Origin: Sulfurovum sp.
Lineage (GTDB): Bacteria; Campylobacterota; Campylobacteria; Campylobacterales; Sulfurovaceae
DNA: 6,060 nt
Assembly (NCBI GenBank): GCA_027066595.1
Contig: JAMONG010000261.1
Coordinates: forward strand, 1 to 6,060
Direction of reading: 5' to 3'
Positions within the stretch are counted from its first letter, which is position 1, and each line of letters begins with the position of its first letter. This document shows positions 5,906 through 6,060 of the stretch, piece after piece. The position numbers and the translations under genes were made by a program. The notes below the pieces were generated by a model. The model did not search any database and was not told the DNA's origin. It saw only the letters and a list, made by a program, of their open reading frames with translations.

Positions 5906-6060
5906 TTATCTTCCTTTTAATACTTTTAGCACAACTATATGCAGACGAAAAAGCCCACTGAAAATTATAGCCACCAAGTCTCCCCGTAACATCTAACACC
6001 TCACCTAAAAAGTAAAGCCCCTCTTCTTTTTTACTCATCATGGTAAGACTGTCTATTTCG
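5895..6060 (-). CDS. HI0933/YhiN-type flavoprotein, C-terminal fragment
   Basis: Only the last 54 residues are in the window; the gene enters from the right edge and stops with TAG at 5895-5897. The fragment contains GLYFLGEVLDVTGRLGG followed by YNFQWAFSSAYSCAKSI. This is the highly conserved C-terminal FAD-binding signature of the HI0933/YhiN/BaiN family of NAD(P)/FAD-dependent oxidoreductases (also labelled aminoacetone oxidase family). Members are cytoplasmic flavoproteins and most have no proven substrate. The reading frame overlaps the start of the YcbB-type lipoprotein gene by 11 nt and carries that gene's ribosome site in its last codons, so the two are probably co-transcribed. A functional link to cell-wall enzymes is not evident. 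The family call is firm despite the short length; the reaction is unknown. Confidence 0.85.
   Translation of the reverse strand, partial: EIDSLTMMSKKEEGLYFLGEVLDVTGRLGGYNFQWAFSSAYSCAKSIKRKINGE

Noticed and set aside
1..6060. A defence system, mobile element, CRISPR array or RNA gene
   Set aside because: No repeats with regular spacing, transposase, integrase, nuclease or toxin-antitoxin motifs, and no tRNA- or rRNA-like stretch were seen; gaps between genes are short.

Overview
The window looks like a stretch of a Campylobacterota chromosome, probably a free-living Sulfurovum- or Sulfurimonas-type lineage. I infer this from AT-rich, tightly packed genes, a MurF with a hydrophobic N-terminus, and an alpha/beta hydrolase abutting murF. 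From memory, that hydrolase-murF linkage is also found in Helicobacter and Campylobacter. No similarity search was possible, so the taxon is an inference.

Layout. One short plus-strand gene (89-505) encodes a secreted META-domain protein. Everything else lies on the minus strand and reads from right to left as one probable transcription block. It begins with the C-terminal end of an HI0933/YhiN-type flavoprotein (cut by the window edge, stop at 5895). Next come a lipoprotein L,D-transpeptidase of the YcbB type (4658-5905), a YafK/DpaA-type YkuD-fold protein (3773-4654), a membrane-anchored HisKA-receiver protein with no ATPase domain (2770-3681), an alpha/beta hydrolase (1998-2723) and murF (541-1998). 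A hairpin at 514-545 covers the murF stop codon and is followed by a T-rich run in the minus direction. It is the likely end of the block and separates it from the convergent META gene.

Spacing. The flavoprotein and the YcbB-type gene overlap by 11 nt, the two transpeptidase-fold genes are 3 nt apart, and the hydrolase and murF share one base (TAATG). The two larger gaps, 91 nt (3682-3772) and 46 nt (2724-2769), flank the HisKA-receiver gene. Both hold AT-rich inverted repeats, so the block may be two or three transcription units.

Theme. At least three genes act on peptidoglycan. MurF makes the pentapeptide precursor, the YcbB-type enzyme would form 3-3 cross-links or attach proteins, and the YafK-type enzyme would cut or modify such linkages. 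The signalling protein between them is a candidate envelope regulator, but that rests on position alone. The most interesting points are domain losses or replacements: a hybrid kinase without its catalytic domain, a compact YcbB-type lipoprotein without a peptidoglycan-binding domain, and a MurF whose N-terminal substrate domain is replaced by membrane segments. No RNA genes, CRISPR arrays, insertion sequences or phage genes were seen.
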